A stretch of 11,661 nt of DNA from an uncultured Lachnobacterium sp. (GTDB lineage Bacteria; Bacillota; Clostridia; Lachnospirales; Lachnospiraceae). A model generated the notes under the pieces. That model was not told where the DNA came from. It searched no databases and worked only from the letters and a program-made list of their open reading frames with translations. This document shows positions 1 through 7,623 of this stretch, in pieces. Position 1 is the stretch's first letter, and the number at the start of each line of letters is the position of its first letter. A program made the position numbers and the translations under genes. The stretch covers positions 1 to 11,661 of the forward strand of contig URLU01000058.1 of the NCBI GenBank assembly GCA_900548765.1, given 5' to 3'.

Positions 1-474
1 ATTCGAATTTTTCCAGTTATTACATATCGCTTCTGCCTGTTCCTTTGTTGTTACAGCGAGGGTTAAGTCTAAGACGGTAGTACTGTCTGAACGTACCTGG
101 CAGCGCACATCATAGTTCTGGTTAGTGGTCTTATAATAGTCAGCCAGGATGAAGTTTTCCTGTCTGAATTCCAGCTTGTTTTTTTCAAAGAAGCGTTTTA
201 CATCATTTTCGATTCCGTCTGTAATCTTGTCCTTGAAAAATCCAAGAGTTTCACGCCCTGCGGCTGTGAGTGTATACTGGGTATTTGAGTGTGTTGATTC
301 AAAGTTTATTAAATCGGCATTTACTAAATCCCCTATTACCTCCTGTACTCTGAAATAATCTGTGTATTCCTGTTCGAGAAAAAAGTTTGAAATCTGTGTA
401 TTGGTAAGTGGAAAACCAGCCTTATCCAACATGTATAGTATAGTAAGCTTGTATATGGTAAATGGTTCTGCCAT
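1..474 (-). CDS. DUF4364 family protein (3' end outside window)
   Basis: Reading the minus strand from ATG at 474 gives 158 codons open to the window edge, so the C-terminus is missing. The protein begins MAEPFTIYKLTILYMLDKAG and continues with a helix-turn-helix-like stretch at about residues 24-60 (TNTQISNFFLEQEYTDYFRV), followed by a Tyr/Thr wing segment (TQYTLTAAGRETL) near 70-85. This pattern matches DUF4364, a clostridial family with a winged-helix-like N-terminal half and no firm biochemical role. An AAGGA ribosome binding site lies about 10 nt upstream of the start. The gene is 32 nt downstream of the radical SAM gene on the same strand, so it is probably the third gene of that operon. 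A regulatory, DNA-binding role is inference from the fold-like pattern only. Family assignment is fairly sure; function is unknown. Confidence 0.85.
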   Translation of the reverse strand, partial: MAEPFTIYKLTILYMLDKAGFPLTNTQISNFFLEQEYTDYFRVQEVIGDLVNADLINFESTHSNTQYTLTAAGRETLGFFKDKITDGIENDVKRFFEKNKLEFRQENFILADYYKTTNQNYDVRCQVRSDSTTVLDLTLAVTTKEQAEAICNNWKNSN

Positions 475-506
475 AAATAAAAAATCCTTCTTTCATATTC
501 TGCTAA

Positions 507-1415
507 TTAATTCTTGTCAAAGAGCCGTCCCTGATAAGTATTTCTTTCCCTGAAACGCCTGTTTATAGTGTTTAGCACTCTCTTTTTGTCAGTACTCCAA
601 AGGGGGGCTATGAGCAGGGCTCTCGGTCCATCACCTGTCATTCTGTGAATAACCAGTTTAGGCGGCAAGAGCTCTATGCAGTCAACTATAAAGTCGCAGT
701 ACTCGTCCAGCTCAAAGAGAGGGAAGGGCTCCTTTTCGTACATGGCTGCAAGGGCTGTTCCCTTTAATATATGGAGTAGATGAAGTTTTATTCCTGCAAT
801 AGGAAGCCTTGAAAGGTACTTTACCGATTCAAGCATCATTTCCCTGGTCTCACCGGGCAGTCCAAGTATGAGATGGGCAATCACATCTATGCCATGGGCA
901 TTGAGCTCGTGCAAAGCTGACTCAAACTGTAAAAGACTGGTGTGAGTGTTCATTGCCTTCAGTGTATCATCATGGATGGTCTGGAGACCAAGCTCAATCC
1001 ATACAGGCTTTATGCGGTTTAATTCATCTAACAGGTCTATTATTTCAGGTGAGAGACAGTCACTTCTGGTGCCGATGGATAGTGCGGCAATGTCCGGCTC
1101 GTTTATAGCCGCTGTATATACTTCTCTTAGATAGCTGACAGGGGCGTAGGTGTTGGTGTATGCCTGAAAGTATGCAATAAATTTGCTGCAATTAGTTTTT
1201 TCCTTAAGCAGTGATTTTGCCTGGGCAATCTGTTCCTTTATGGGAAGCCTGCTGTCAGAAGCAAAATCTCCTGAGCCGCCGGCACTGCAGAAAAAGCAGC
1301 CTTCGGTGGAGAGACTTCCGTCCCTGTTTGGACAGGTCATGCCTGCGTCAAGGGATAAGCGGTAGACTTTTTCGCCGAAGGTGTCCTTACAATATTGATT
1401 TAAAGAGTAAAACAT
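507..1415 (-). CDS. TIGR01212 family radical SAM protein (YhcC/YtqA type)
   Basis: This 302-residue protein has the special cysteine motif of the family: Cys28-x11-Cys40-x2-Cys43 within CPNRDG...GCFFC, expected to hold the [4Fe-4S] cluster that cleaves S-adenosylmethionine. Further family landmarks are YFQAYTNTYAPV (about 82-93), the barrel segment SIGTRSDCLSPEIIDLL, ELGLQTIHD, and HLILGLPGETREMM (about 181-194). The C-terminal part, with KLVIHRMTGDGPR, is also typical. Length is normal for the family. The reaction is not established; members resemble oxygen-independent coproporphyrinogen/Elp3-like radical SAM enzymes, and nucleic-acid or tRNA modification is only a suggestion. The start lies 1 nt after the malic enzyme stop and lacks a strong ribosome binding site, so translational coupling is likely. 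DUF4364 follows downstream. Confidence 0.93.
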   Translation of the reverse strand: MFYSLNQYCKDTFGEKVYRLSLDAGMTCPNRDGSLSTEGCFFCSAGGSGDFASDSRLPIKEQIAQAKSLLKEKTNCSKFIAYFQAYTNTYAPVSYLREVYTAAINEPDIAALSIGTRSDCLSPEIIDLLDELNRIKPVWIELGLQTIHDDTLKAMNTHTSLLQFESALHELNAHGIDVIAHLILGLPGETREMMLESVKYLSRLPIAGIKLHLLHILKGTALAAMYEKEPFPLFELDEYCDFIVDCIELLPPKLVIHRMTGDGPRALLIAPLWSTDKKRVLNTINRRFRERNTYQGRLFDKN

Positions 1416-1416
1416 A

Positions 1417-2568
1417 TTATTTGATATGGGACTTAACTGCCTCGGCTACCACATCTGCCACACGAGGGTCAAAGGCTTCCGGCATGATAAAGTCGTCATT
1501 TAACTCCTCATCTGATACGAGATGAGCCAGAGCCTCAGCGGCTGCAAGCTTCATTTCCTCTGTAATCTGTCTTGCACGTCCTTCAAGAGCACCACGGAAG
1601 ATACCAGGGAAGGCGATTACGTTGTTTACCTGATTAGGGAAGTCACTTCTTCCAGTTCCCACGATTCTTGCACCTGCAGCCTTTGCTGCATCAGGCATGA
1701 TTTCAGGTACAGGGTTTGCCATGGCAAAAAGGATAGAGTCCTTATTCATAGAAGCGACCATCTCAGGTGTAACAATATTAGGAGCAGAAACACCTACGAA
1801 GATGTCAGCACCTTTGAGTGCATCTGCGAGAGTTCCGGAAGCATTGTCAAGGTTTGTAACCTCTGTCATTTTCTTCTGCATCCAGTTTAAGTCAGGGTAG
1901 TCCTTTCCTATGATTCCGTGACGGTCACACATGGTCACATTCTTAAATCCATATTTAAGAATTAATTTTGTGATGGCCACACCAGCAGAGCCTGCACCAT
2001 TTACTACAACCTTGCAGTCCTCTTTTTTCTTGCCAGTCACACGCAGACCATTTATGATTCCTGCCAGAACAACGATGGCTGTGCCGTGCTGGTCGTCATG
2101 GAATACAGGAATATCAAGAATCTCCTTTAATCTTTCCTCAATCTCAAAGCAGCGTGGAGCTGAGATGTCCTCAAGATTGATTCCACCAAAGCCGGGAGCG
2201 ATATTCTTGACAGCCGCAATGATTTCGTCTGTGTCCTGGGTGTCAAGGCAGATTGGAACAGCATTTACATTACCGAATTCTTTGAAAAGTACACATTTTC
2301 CCTCCATAACAGGCATTGCTGCATATGGACCTATATTTCCGAGACCAAGGACGGCACTGCCGTCTGAAACAACAGCAACAGTGTTTGATTTCCAGGTGTA
2401 TTTGTAAGCGAGTTCCTTGTCTTTGGCAATTACTTTACATGGCTCGGCAACACCCGGTGTGTATGCAATTGCAAGGTCATCTCTGGAATTTACCTTAGAT
2501 TTTGCGATGGTTTCCAGCTTGCCATTCCACTCCTCATGACATTTTAAAGCTTTTTCTTTGTTATCCAT
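1417..2568 (-). CDS. Malic enzyme, short bacterial form
   Basis: Oxidative decarboxylation of L-malate to pyruvate and CO2 with NAD(P)+ reduction, in the cytosol, linking the C4-acid pool to pyruvate metabolism. The 383-residue length fits the short bacterial form rather than the ~565-residue form. Visible landmarks are AYTPGVAEPCK (Tyr36 is the likely general acid), the catalytic lysine region EGKCVLFKEFGNVNAVP (Lys91), the metal-binding NLEDISAPRCF (Glu133, Asp134) and FHDDQHGTA (156-163), the Rossmann motif VVNGAGSAGVA (GAGSAG at 191-196), FAMANPVPEI, and NQVNNVIAFPGIFRGAL near 312-327. The start has an AGGAG ribosome binding site 8 nt upstream (AGGAGAAAGACC then ATG). It is the first gene of the leftward operon and is divergent from rho. 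NAD versus NADP preference cannot be read safely from the sequence. Confidence 0.96.
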   Translation of the reverse strand: MDNKEKALKCHEEWNGKLETIAKSKVNSRDDLAIAYTPGVAEPCKVIAKDKELAYKYTWKSNTVAVVSDGSAVLGLGNIGPYAAMPVMEGKCVLFKEFGNVNAVPICLDTQDTDEIIAAVKNIAPGFGGINLEDISAPRCFEIEERLKEILDIPVFHDDQHGTAIVVLAGIINGLRVTGKKKEDCKVVVNGAGSAGVAITKLILKYGFKNVTMCDRHGIIGKDYPDLNWMQKKMTEVTNLDNASGTLADALKGADIFVGVSAPNIVTPEMVASMNKDSILFAMANPVPEIMPDAAKAAGARIVGTGRSDFPNQVNNVIAFPGIFRGALEGRARQITEEMKLAAAEALAHLVSDEELNDDFIMPEAFDPRVADVVAEAVKSHIK

Positions 2569-2610
2569 GGTCTTTCTCCTCTTTATTTATATAGTATTAA
2601 CAACCAATTC

Positions 2611-2639
2611 ATGATAACATTGATAAATATACAAATCAA
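2611..2639 (-). promoter_or_regulatory. Sigma-A type promoter of the malic enzyme operon
   Basis: On the minus strand, TTGATT (2639-2634) and TATCAT (2616-2611) are separated by exactly 17 nt, and a TGT immediately before the -10 gives an extended -10 element. Predicted transcription start is near 2604, leaving a leader of about 35 nt with the AGGAG site. Inferred from pattern only. Confidence 0.65.
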
Positions 2640-2651
2640 GAAAAAAAGGGG

Positions 2652-2680
2652 TTCCTATTTTTGAAACAATGAGTTATAAT
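2652..2680 (+). promoter_or_regulatory. Probable rho promoter
   Basis: A perfect TATAAT at 2675-2680 lies 17 nt after a weak -35 (TTCCTA, 2652-2657). Transcription would start near 2687, giving a leader of about 60 nt before rho. The -35 matches consensus at only three positions, so this is moderately supported. The back-to-back arrangement with the malic enzyme promoter fits the divergent gene layout. Confidence 0.45.
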
Positions 2681-2747
2681 ACACTTATTGAAACATCATG
2701 TCGATTCAGACAGTAATCCCATTTTTTTATTTTAAGGAGAATATTAG

Positions 2748-4148
2748 ATGGATAAAAATATGAGAGAAAAATACGAAACTCTTTCTGCTGTGGCTTTAAA
2801 AGAACTGGCAAAGGCTAGAGGGCTTAAAGGGTTATCGGGATTAAAGAAGGAAGAACTGATTGTCAGAATGCTTGAGGAGGACGAAAGAGTCGCAGGCATG
2901 GAATCAGCAAAAGAAAACAATGAAGAGCCAAGGAGACCTTATGAGCGAAGAACTCATAACAGGGAATTCGCCTCAGACGAGAGTGAAGTAGCTGCTGTTA
3001 GAGAGGATTTGTCAAGCATTGACAGCGGTAATATCGCAGAGGGCATCCTTGAGGTCATGCCGGATGGATTTGGATTTATCCGTAGTGACAATTATCTGCC
3101 AGGAGAAAATGATGTCTATGTATCACCATCACAGATTAGAAGATTTAATCTGAAAACAGGAGATATTGTGACGGGAAGCACGAGGGTTAAGACAGAAAGA
3201 GAAAAATTCTCTGCACTTTTATATGTGACAAAGGTGAACGGATTACCACCTTCAGAGGCACAGAAGAGAGTGAGCTTTGAGAATCTCACACCTATTTTCC
3301 CAGATGAAAGACTCCGTCTTGAGAGACCAGGGGCAAGTGTTGCCATGAGAGTCGTAGACGTTATCTCGCCTATTGGAAAGGGACAGAGAGGTATGATTGT
3401 TTCACAGCCTAAGGCTGGAAAGACAACCTTACTCAAGGAAATTGCAAAGTCTATTAAAGAGAATAACCCTGAAATGCACCTTATCATCCTGCTTATTGAT
3501 GAGCGTCCAGAGGAAGTTACAGACATCAAGGAAGCTATTGAAGGCGAGAATGTTGAGGTTATCTACTCTACATTTGATGAACTTCCAGAGCACCACAAGA
3601 GGGTATCTGAGATGGTTATCGAGAGAGCAAAGAGACTTGTTGAGTATGGAGGGGATGTAATGATTCTTCTCGACAGTATCACAAGACTTGCTAGAGCTTA
3701 CAACCTCACAGTAGCACCAAGTGGAAGAACTCTTTCAGGTGGTCTTGATCCGGCTGCACTTCATATGCCAAAGAGATTTTTCGGTGCAGCCAGAAATATG
3801 AGAAATGGCGGAAGCCTTACAATCCTTGCTACAGCCCTGGTTGACACAGGAAGCAAGATGGATGATGTAGTGTTCGAGGAGTTCAAGGGAACAGGTAACA
3901 TGGAACTTGTACTTGACAGAAAGCTCTCTGAAAAGCGTATCTTCCCAGCTATTGATATTGTAAAATCTGGAACAAGAAGAGAAGACTTACTCCTAAATCC
4001 AGATGAGCAGGCTGCGGTTGATAATATGAGAAAGGCATTCAATGGAATGCGCTCAGATGAGGCTGTTGAGAATATCTTAAATATGTTTGCCCATACCAAG
4101 ACAAATGCAGAATTTGTAAACATGGTAAAGAAAAACAGAATTTTATAA
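2748..4148 (+). CDS. rho: Transcription termination factor Rho
   Basis: Hexameric RNA-dependent ATPase that loads on nascent untranslated RNA and dissociates RNA polymerase. The 466 residues show the Rho N-terminal SAP-like domain (about 8-45, with SAVALKELAKARGLKGLSGL), a charged linker (about 46-95), the cold-shock-like primary RNA site (about 97-165, EGILEVMPDGFGFIRS and NDVYVSPSQIRRFNL), then the ATPase core. Walker A is PKAGKT (221-226), LLIDERPEEVTD (248-259) carries the catalytic glutamate, Walker B is VMILLD (304-309), the Q-loop region is PSGRTLSGGLD (324-334), and the R-loop region is GTGNMEL (381-387). All look intact. It is longer than the 419-residue E. coli protein because of the N-terminal extension. 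An AAGGAGA ribosome binding site at 2734-2740 supports ATG 2748. It heads the plus-strand cluster leading to rpmE and prfA. Confidence 0.98.
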   Translation: MDKNMREKYETLSAVALKELAKARGLKGLSGLKKEELIVRMLEEDERVAGMESAKENNEEPRRPYERRTHNREFASDESEVAAVREDLSSIDSGNIAEGILEVMPDGFGFIRSDNYLPGENDVYVSPSQIRRFNLKTGDIVTGSTRVKTEREKFSALLYVTKVNGLPPSEAQKRVSFENLTPIFPDERLRLERPGASVAMRVVDVISPIGKGQRGMIVSQPKAGKTTLLKEIAKSIKENNPEMHLIILLIDERPEEVTDIKEAIEGENVEVIYSTFDELPEHHKRVSEMVIERAKRLVEYGGDVMILLDSITRLARAYNLTVAPSGRTLSGGLDPAALHMPKRFFGAARNMRNGGSLTILATALVDTGSKMDDVVFEEFKGTGNMELVLDRKLSEKRIFPAIDIVKSGTRREDLLLNPDEQAAVDNMRKAFNGMRSDEAVENILNMFAHTKTNAEFVNMVKKNRIL

Positions 4149-4156
4149 AATAGTTA

Positions 4157-4185
4157 TTGCAAATGCTATATGTATATGCTACAAT
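4157..4185 (+). promoter_or_regulatory. Promoter of rpmE
   Basis: TTGCAA (4157-4162), a 17-nt spacer, and TACAAT (4180-4185) preceded by TGC, an extended -10. It lies just after the rho stop codon, so rpmE can be transcribed separately from rho. Predicted start is near 4192, giving a leader of about 128 nt, long enough for a regulatory RNA. Confidence 0.7.
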
Positions 4186-4191
4186 AATTAA

Positions 4192-4319
4192 GCTGTTTAT
4201 CGGGATGTAAACGGACGTAACGTGTCATTCTTGATACAAATATCATATGCGGATCGGGCATACGGGTATAAAGAGTGAAGCTAAAGAAATACGATAAGAA
4301 TATAAAAGAGGTGAAAATC
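4192..4319 (+). promoter_or_regulatory. Candidate L31 (rpmE) mRNA leader with hairpins
   Basis: Between the predicted transcription start and the rpmE start codon lie three small hairpins. The first pairs CTGTTTA (4193-4199) with TAAACGG (4208-4214), 7 bp with one G-U pair and an 8-nt loop. The second pairs TGATA (4232-4236) with TATCA (4241-4245). The third pairs TATGC (4246-4250) with GCATA (4258-4262) and starts directly after the second, allowing stacking. Leaders that let L31 control its own mRNA are known in several bacterial groups, Firmicutes among them. That this is one is inference from position, length and pairing; I could not run a covariance model. Confidence 0.45.
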
Positions 4320-4520
4320 ATGAGAGAAGGAATCCATCCAGATTATTATCAGGCAACTGTTACATGCAACTGTGGAAACACATTTGTAACAGGATCTACA
4401 AAGCCAGAAATCCACGTAGAAATTTGCTCTAAGTGCCATCCATTCTATACTGGACAGCAGAAAGCTAACCAGGCTCGTGGACGTATTGAGCAGTTCAACA
4501 AGAAGTATGGTATGAACTAG
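4320..4520 (+). CDS. rpmE: 50S ribosomal protein L31, zinc-binding type
   Basis: Large-subunit protein near the central protuberance that helps bridge the two subunits. The 66-residue protein MREGIHPDYYQ... carries the four cysteines of the zinc (C+) form: Cys16, Cys18, Cys36 and Cys39 (TCNCGNTF and CSKCHPFYTG), so it is not the zinc-independent YkgM/RpmE2 paralogue. I chose ATG 4320, not the in-frame ATG at 4275, because the family normally begins at this MREGIHP-like motif and an AGAGGTG ribosome binding site sits 6 nt before it (4307-4313). A longer start would add 15 residues of non-family sequence. It has its own promoter and long leader after rho, and a hairpin follows it. Confidence 0.97.
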   Translation: MREGIHPDYYQATVTCNCGNTFVTGSTKPEIHVEICSKCHPFYTGQQKANQARGRIEQFNKKYGMN

Positions 4521-4536
4521 AAATAAGAGTTGCGTA

Positions 4537-4574
4537 AAAGGTTGAGGTTGCAATATGCCTCAACCTTTCTTACT
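4537..4574 (+). terminator. Intrinsic terminator-like hairpin after rpmE
   Basis: AAAGGTTGAGG (4537-4547) pairs perfectly with CCTCAACCTTT (4558-4568) around a 10-nt loop. The following stretch CTTACTCT is only partly T-rich, so termination may be incomplete and allow some read-through into the DUF1385-prmC-prfA genes. Confidence 0.65.
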
Positions 4575-4616
4575 CTACAGAAAAGTTTTTATAGAATTGA
4601 TTGTTGAGGGGCTTAC

Positions 4617-5564
4617 ATGAAGTATTCAGGAATTGGCGGACAGGCTGTTATGGAAGGCGTAATGATGAAAAATCAGGATAAGTACGCTGTGGCAGTCAGA
4701 AAGCCCAACAAGGAAATTGAGACAAATGTATGGGATTATAAGGCTGAGAAAAGCTTTGCACATATAAGAAAGCTGCCGGTATTCAGGGGTGTGTTTAACT
4801 TTATTGACTCGCTGTATCTGGGTATGAGCACGCTTATGTATTCTTCATCATTTTTTGAAGATGAGGAAGAGAAGCCGAGTCAGAAGGAAGGACTTTCAGA
4901 GGATGAAAGGGCAGAGCTTGAAGCAAAAGAAAAGAAGCAGGAAAAGGCAATGATGGGAGGTACGGTTGTATTCTCTGTTATTATGGCGCTTGCAATATTC
5001 TTTGCCCTTCCATACTTTTTATCTATATTTTTTCAAAAGTTTATTGAGTCAACACTGGTGATTACACTAATCGAGGGTATCATAAGACTTGCAATATTTA
5101 TCGCATATATTGCACTTATTTCTCTTATGCCTGATATTAAGAGAACCTTCATGTATCATGGTGCAGAGCACAAATGTATAAACTGTATTGAGCAGGGGCT
5201 TAAGCTTAATGTTGAGAATGTCAGAAAAAGCTCCAGATTGCATAAGAGGTGTGGAACCAGCTTCCTGCTTATAGTTATGCTGATAAGCATTGTGTTTTTC
5301 ATGTTTATACAGATTGATTCCAAAATACTAAGGCTGGTTATAAGACTTTTGCTGATTCCGGTTATAGCGGGAGTGTCTTATGAGTTCATCAGGCTGGCAG
5401 GCAGATATGACAACTGGTTTGTCAACCTCTTAAGCAAGCCGGGCTTATGGATGCAGGGGCTTACAACAAAGGAACCGGATGATGATATGATAGAGGTGGG
5501 AATAGCCTCTGTTGAAGCAGTATTTGACTGGAAAAAGTGGCAGAAGGAAGAATATAATTCATGA
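4617..5564 (+). CDS. DUF1385 family membrane protein (YqhQ-like)
   Basis: 315-residue protein of the DUF1385 family (B. subtilis YqhQ); its biochemical role is not established. It opens with the family signature GIGGQAVMEGVMM (5-17). A highly charged segment at about 81-112 precedes predicted membrane helices at roughly 114-139, 147-170, 214-232 and 238-257. Between helices two and three lie the conserved HGAEHK (181-186) and RLHKRCGTSF (207-216), whose His, Cys and Glu residues could bind a metal (inference). The C-terminal GLWMQGLTTKEPDDDMIEVGIASV (277-299) is also family-typical. A GAGGGG ribosome binding site at 4606-4611 supports the start. It overlaps prmC by 4 nt (ATGA), so the two are translationally coupled. 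The conserved position next to rpmE, prmC and prfA does not reveal its role. Confidence 0.93.
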   Translation: MKYSGIGGQAVMEGVMMKNQDKYAVAVRKPNKEIETNVWDYKAEKSFAHIRKLPVFRGVFNFIDSLYLGMSTLMYSSSFFEDEEEKPSQKEGLSEDERAELEAKEKKQEKAMMGGTVVFSVIMALAIFFALPYFLSIFFQKFIESTLVITLIEGIIRLAIFIAYIALISLMPDIKRTFMYHGAEHKCINCIEQGLKLNVENVRKSSRLHKRCGTSFLLIVMLISIVFFMFIQIDSKILRLVIRLLLIPVIAGVSYEFIRLAGRYDNWFVNLLSKPGLWMQGLTTKEPDDDMIEVGIASVEAVFDWKKWQKEEYNS

Positions 5565-6388
5565 CGTACAAAGAGACGATTGATTTGGGGATACACATAT
5601 TGGAGCTGGCTGGGATAGAAGAAGCAGAAAATGATGCATGGCTGTTGCTGTCAAAGGAATGTAAGATGAACAGAACAGCTTACTACATGCACATGAAGGA
5701 TGAGATTCTGCCGGAACAGCTTAATGAATATAAGGGTTTAATCAAGAAAAGAGCCGAGAGAGTTCCGCTTCAGTATATCACAGGAGAGCAGGAATTTATG
5801 GGGCTTACTTTTCATGTGAACAGCAATGTGCTGATTCCGCGTCAGGACACAGAGACTCTGGTTGAAGAAGCTATAAAGCTTGTGGAGCCGGGCATGAGTA
5901 TACTTGATATGTGCACAGGTTCAGGCTGTATCATAATCAGTATATTAAAAAAATGCAGTGGTATACAGGGAACAGGCAGTGACATATCAAAACAGGCCCT
6001 GAATGTAGCTAAGGAAAATGCCAAGCTCAATAATGTGGCAGTTGATTTCGAGAGACGTGATATGTTTGAGAATCTCTCAGATAAATATGATATGATAGTG
6101 TCAAATCCCCCATATATCAGGTCAGATGTAGTGCCTACACTTATGCCGGAGGTCTGTGAGTTCGAGCCGTTGGACGCACTGGATGGACATGAGGATGGCT
6201 TATATTTTTACAGAAAGATAATCAAAGAATGCAAATCCTTCCTGAAGGAGAATGGAAAGATTCTATTTGAGATAGGCAATGATCAGGGACAGGCTGTGTC
6301 AGATATGCTGACTTATGCCGGTTTTAGAAATGTGGGTGTGATAAAGGATTTGGCACATAATGACCGTGTTGTTGTTGGAATGTTGTAA
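5561..6388 (+). CDS. prmC: Release factor N5-glutamine methyltransferase PrmC
   Basis: S-adenosylmethionine-dependent enzyme that methylates the glutamine of the GGQ motif in class I release factors, raising termination efficiency. The 275-residue protein has a helical N-terminal domain (about 1-75, with RVPLQYITGEQEFMGLTF) that recognises the release factor, then IPRQDTE (92-98), motif I DMCTGSG (116-122), an acidic residue at Asp141 for ribose binding, and the catalytic signature NPPY (182-185) in IVSNPPYIRSDV. EPLDALDGHEDGLYFYR (202-218) is also typical. Length is normal. The start overlaps the DUF1385 stop as ATGA. Its substrate, PrfA, is encoded 15 nt downstream. Confidence 0.97.
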   Translation: MTYKETIDLGIHILELAGIEEAENDAWLLLSKECKMNRTAYYMHMKDEILPEQLNEYKGLIKKRAERVPLQYITGEQEFMGLTFHVNSNVLIPRQDTETLVEEAIKLVEPGMSILDMCTGSGCIIISILKKCSGIQGTGSDISKQALNVAKENAKLNNVAVDFERRDMFENLSDKYDMIVSNPPYIRSDVVPTLMPEVCEFEPLDALDGHEDGLYFYRKIIKECKSFLKENGKILFEIGNDQGQAVSDMLTYAGFRNVGVIKDLAHNDRVVVGML

Positions 6389-6403
6389 AGAGAGGTAGAA
6401 ACC

Positions 6404-7477
6404 ATGTTTGATAAATTAGAAGATTTAGTACATCACTATGTGGAGCTTATGAATCTGCTCAGTGAGCCGGATGTGGCAAACGATACCAACAGATTCAGAA
6501 AGCTTATGAAGGAGCAGAATGATCTGGCTCCGATAGTTGAGGCATATAAAGAATATAAGGCAGGTAAGCAGAATATTGAGGACTCATTGGCTATGCTGGA
6601 GGAAGAGTCAGATGAGGAAATGAGAGAGCTTGCTAAGGAAGAACTCAGTGAGTCTAAGGCAAAAGTAGAGGAGCTTGAGCAGAAGCTTAAGATTTTACTT
6701 CTGCCAAAGGACCCTAATGATGATAAGAACGTAGTAGTAGAAATCCGTGCAGGTGCAGGTGGAGAGGAAGCAGCACTTTTTGCAGCAGAGATTTTCAGAA
6801 TGTATGTACACTATGCAGAGAGCAGGGGCTGGAAGTGCGAGACACTTGAAGCAGATGAGACCGGTATTGGTGGAATGAAGTCTGTAGAGTTTATGGTAAA
6901 AGGAACAGGAGCCTACTCAATCCTTAAGTATGAGTCAGGTGTACACCGTGTACAGCGTGTGCCTGAGACAGAGTCCCAGGGACGTATCCAGACATCTACC
7001 TGTTCAGTTGCAGTAATGCCGGAGGCAGAGGAAGTAGATGTACAGATTGATGAAAAGGATATCAGAATTGATGTTATGCGTGCATCTGGAAATGGTGGAC
7101 AGTGTGTCAATACAACCGATTCTGCTGTTCGTCTTACTCACTATCCAACTGGAATCGTTATCTACAGCCAGACTGAGAAGTCACAGCTTCAGAATAAGGA
7201 AAAGGCATTTGCCCTCTTAAGAGCCAAGTTATATGACTTAGAGCTTCAGAAGAAGCAGGATGCAGAGGCTGCTGAGAGAAGGAGCCAGATTGGTACAGGA
7301 GACAGAGCAGAGAAGATTCGTACCTATAACTTCCCACAGGGACGTGTGACAGACCATAGAATTAACCTTACACTTTACAAGCTTGATAAGATTATGAATG
7401 GAGACATTCAGGAAATTATTGATGCTTGTATAGCTGCGGACCAGGCAGCTAAATTGGCTAAGGTGAATGAAGAATAA
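6404..7477 (+). CDS. prfA: Peptide chain release factor 1
   Basis: Recognises UAG and UAA in the ribosomal A site and triggers peptide release. In the 357 residues, domain 1 is the N-terminal helical part (about 1-105) and IRAGAGGEEAALFA lies at 114-127. The codon-recognition tripeptide is Pro-Glu-Thr at 187-189 (VPETESQGRI), the RF1-type PxT motif rather than the RF2-type SPF. The catalytic GGQ is at 231-233 in SGNGGQCVNTTDSAVRLTH. The residue after GGQ is Cys, where E. coli and B. subtilis RF1 have His. No programmed frameshift is present, as expected for RF1. Ribosome binding site AGAGGT (6391-6396) lies 7 nt before ATG. Gln233 is the expected PrmC methylation site, consistent with the adjacent gene. 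Confidence 0.98.
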   Translation: MFDKLEDLVHHYVELMNLLSEPDVANDTNRFRKLMKEQNDLAPIVEAYKEYKAGKQNIEDSLAMLEEESDEEMRELAKEELSESKAKVEELEQKLKILLLPKDPNDDKNVVVEIRAGAGGEEAALFAAEIFRMYVHYAESRGWKCETLEADETGIGGMKSVEFMVKGTGAYSILKYESGVHRVQRVPETESQGRIQTSTCSVAVMPEAEEVDVQIDEKDIRIDVMRASGNGGQCVNTTDSAVRLTHYPTGIVIYSQTEKSQLQNKEKAFALLRAKLYDLELQKKQDAEAAERRSQIGTGDRAEKIRTYNFPQGRVTDHRINLTLYKLDKIMNGDIQEIIDACIAADQAAKLAKVNEE

Positions 7478-7553
7478 ATTTAATAATTGAGTTTGATTAA
7501 TGCCGGTCATTTTCTGAAAACATCAGAGTGTCGGAGGCTATGTAAACAACATA

Positions 7554-7582
7554 TTGTTTTTCCCTCACTACTATAGTAAAAT
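7554..7582 (+). promoter_or_regulatory. Promoter of the chemotaxis transducer gene, with an overlapping dyad
   Basis: TTGTTT (7554-7559), a 17-nt spacer and TAAAAT (7577-7582) form a sigma-A-like promoter about 40 nt before the transducer start. AAACAA (7544-7549) and TTGTTT (7554-7559) form a perfect 6+4+6 dyad covering the -35, a possible repressor site. The rest of 7478-7553 holds only an imperfect hairpin (TCTGA 7513-7517 with TCAGA 7523-7527) without a T-tract, so I see no convincing prfA terminator. Confidence 0.5.
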
Positions 7583-7623
7583 AGTACTTAATCAGAATGT
7601 GCAGACACTAAGGGGGAATCACA

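Noticed and set aside
149..553. Two short plus-strand frames at the left edge
   Set aside because: They lie antisense to the DUF4364 gene, whose reading frame, ribosome binding site and family pattern are much better supported.
3116..3529. 137-codon minus-strand reading frame inside rho, and similar long antisense frames within the chemotaxis gene (7639-8124)
   Set aside because: They are shadows of strongly conserved coding sequence on the other strand, without promoters or ribosome binding sites.
4275..4319. Longer start for ribosomal protein L31 at ATG 4275
   Set aside because: The added 15 residues are not family sequence, and a proper ribosome binding site sits before ATG 4320. The region is better explained as leader.
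7475..7509. Sigma-28 (flagellar) promoter for the chemotaxis gene, from GCCGGTCA at 7502-7509
   Set aside because: It matches the -10 at only six of eight positions, and no TAAA lies at the right distance (the nearest is 23 nt away instead of about 15).
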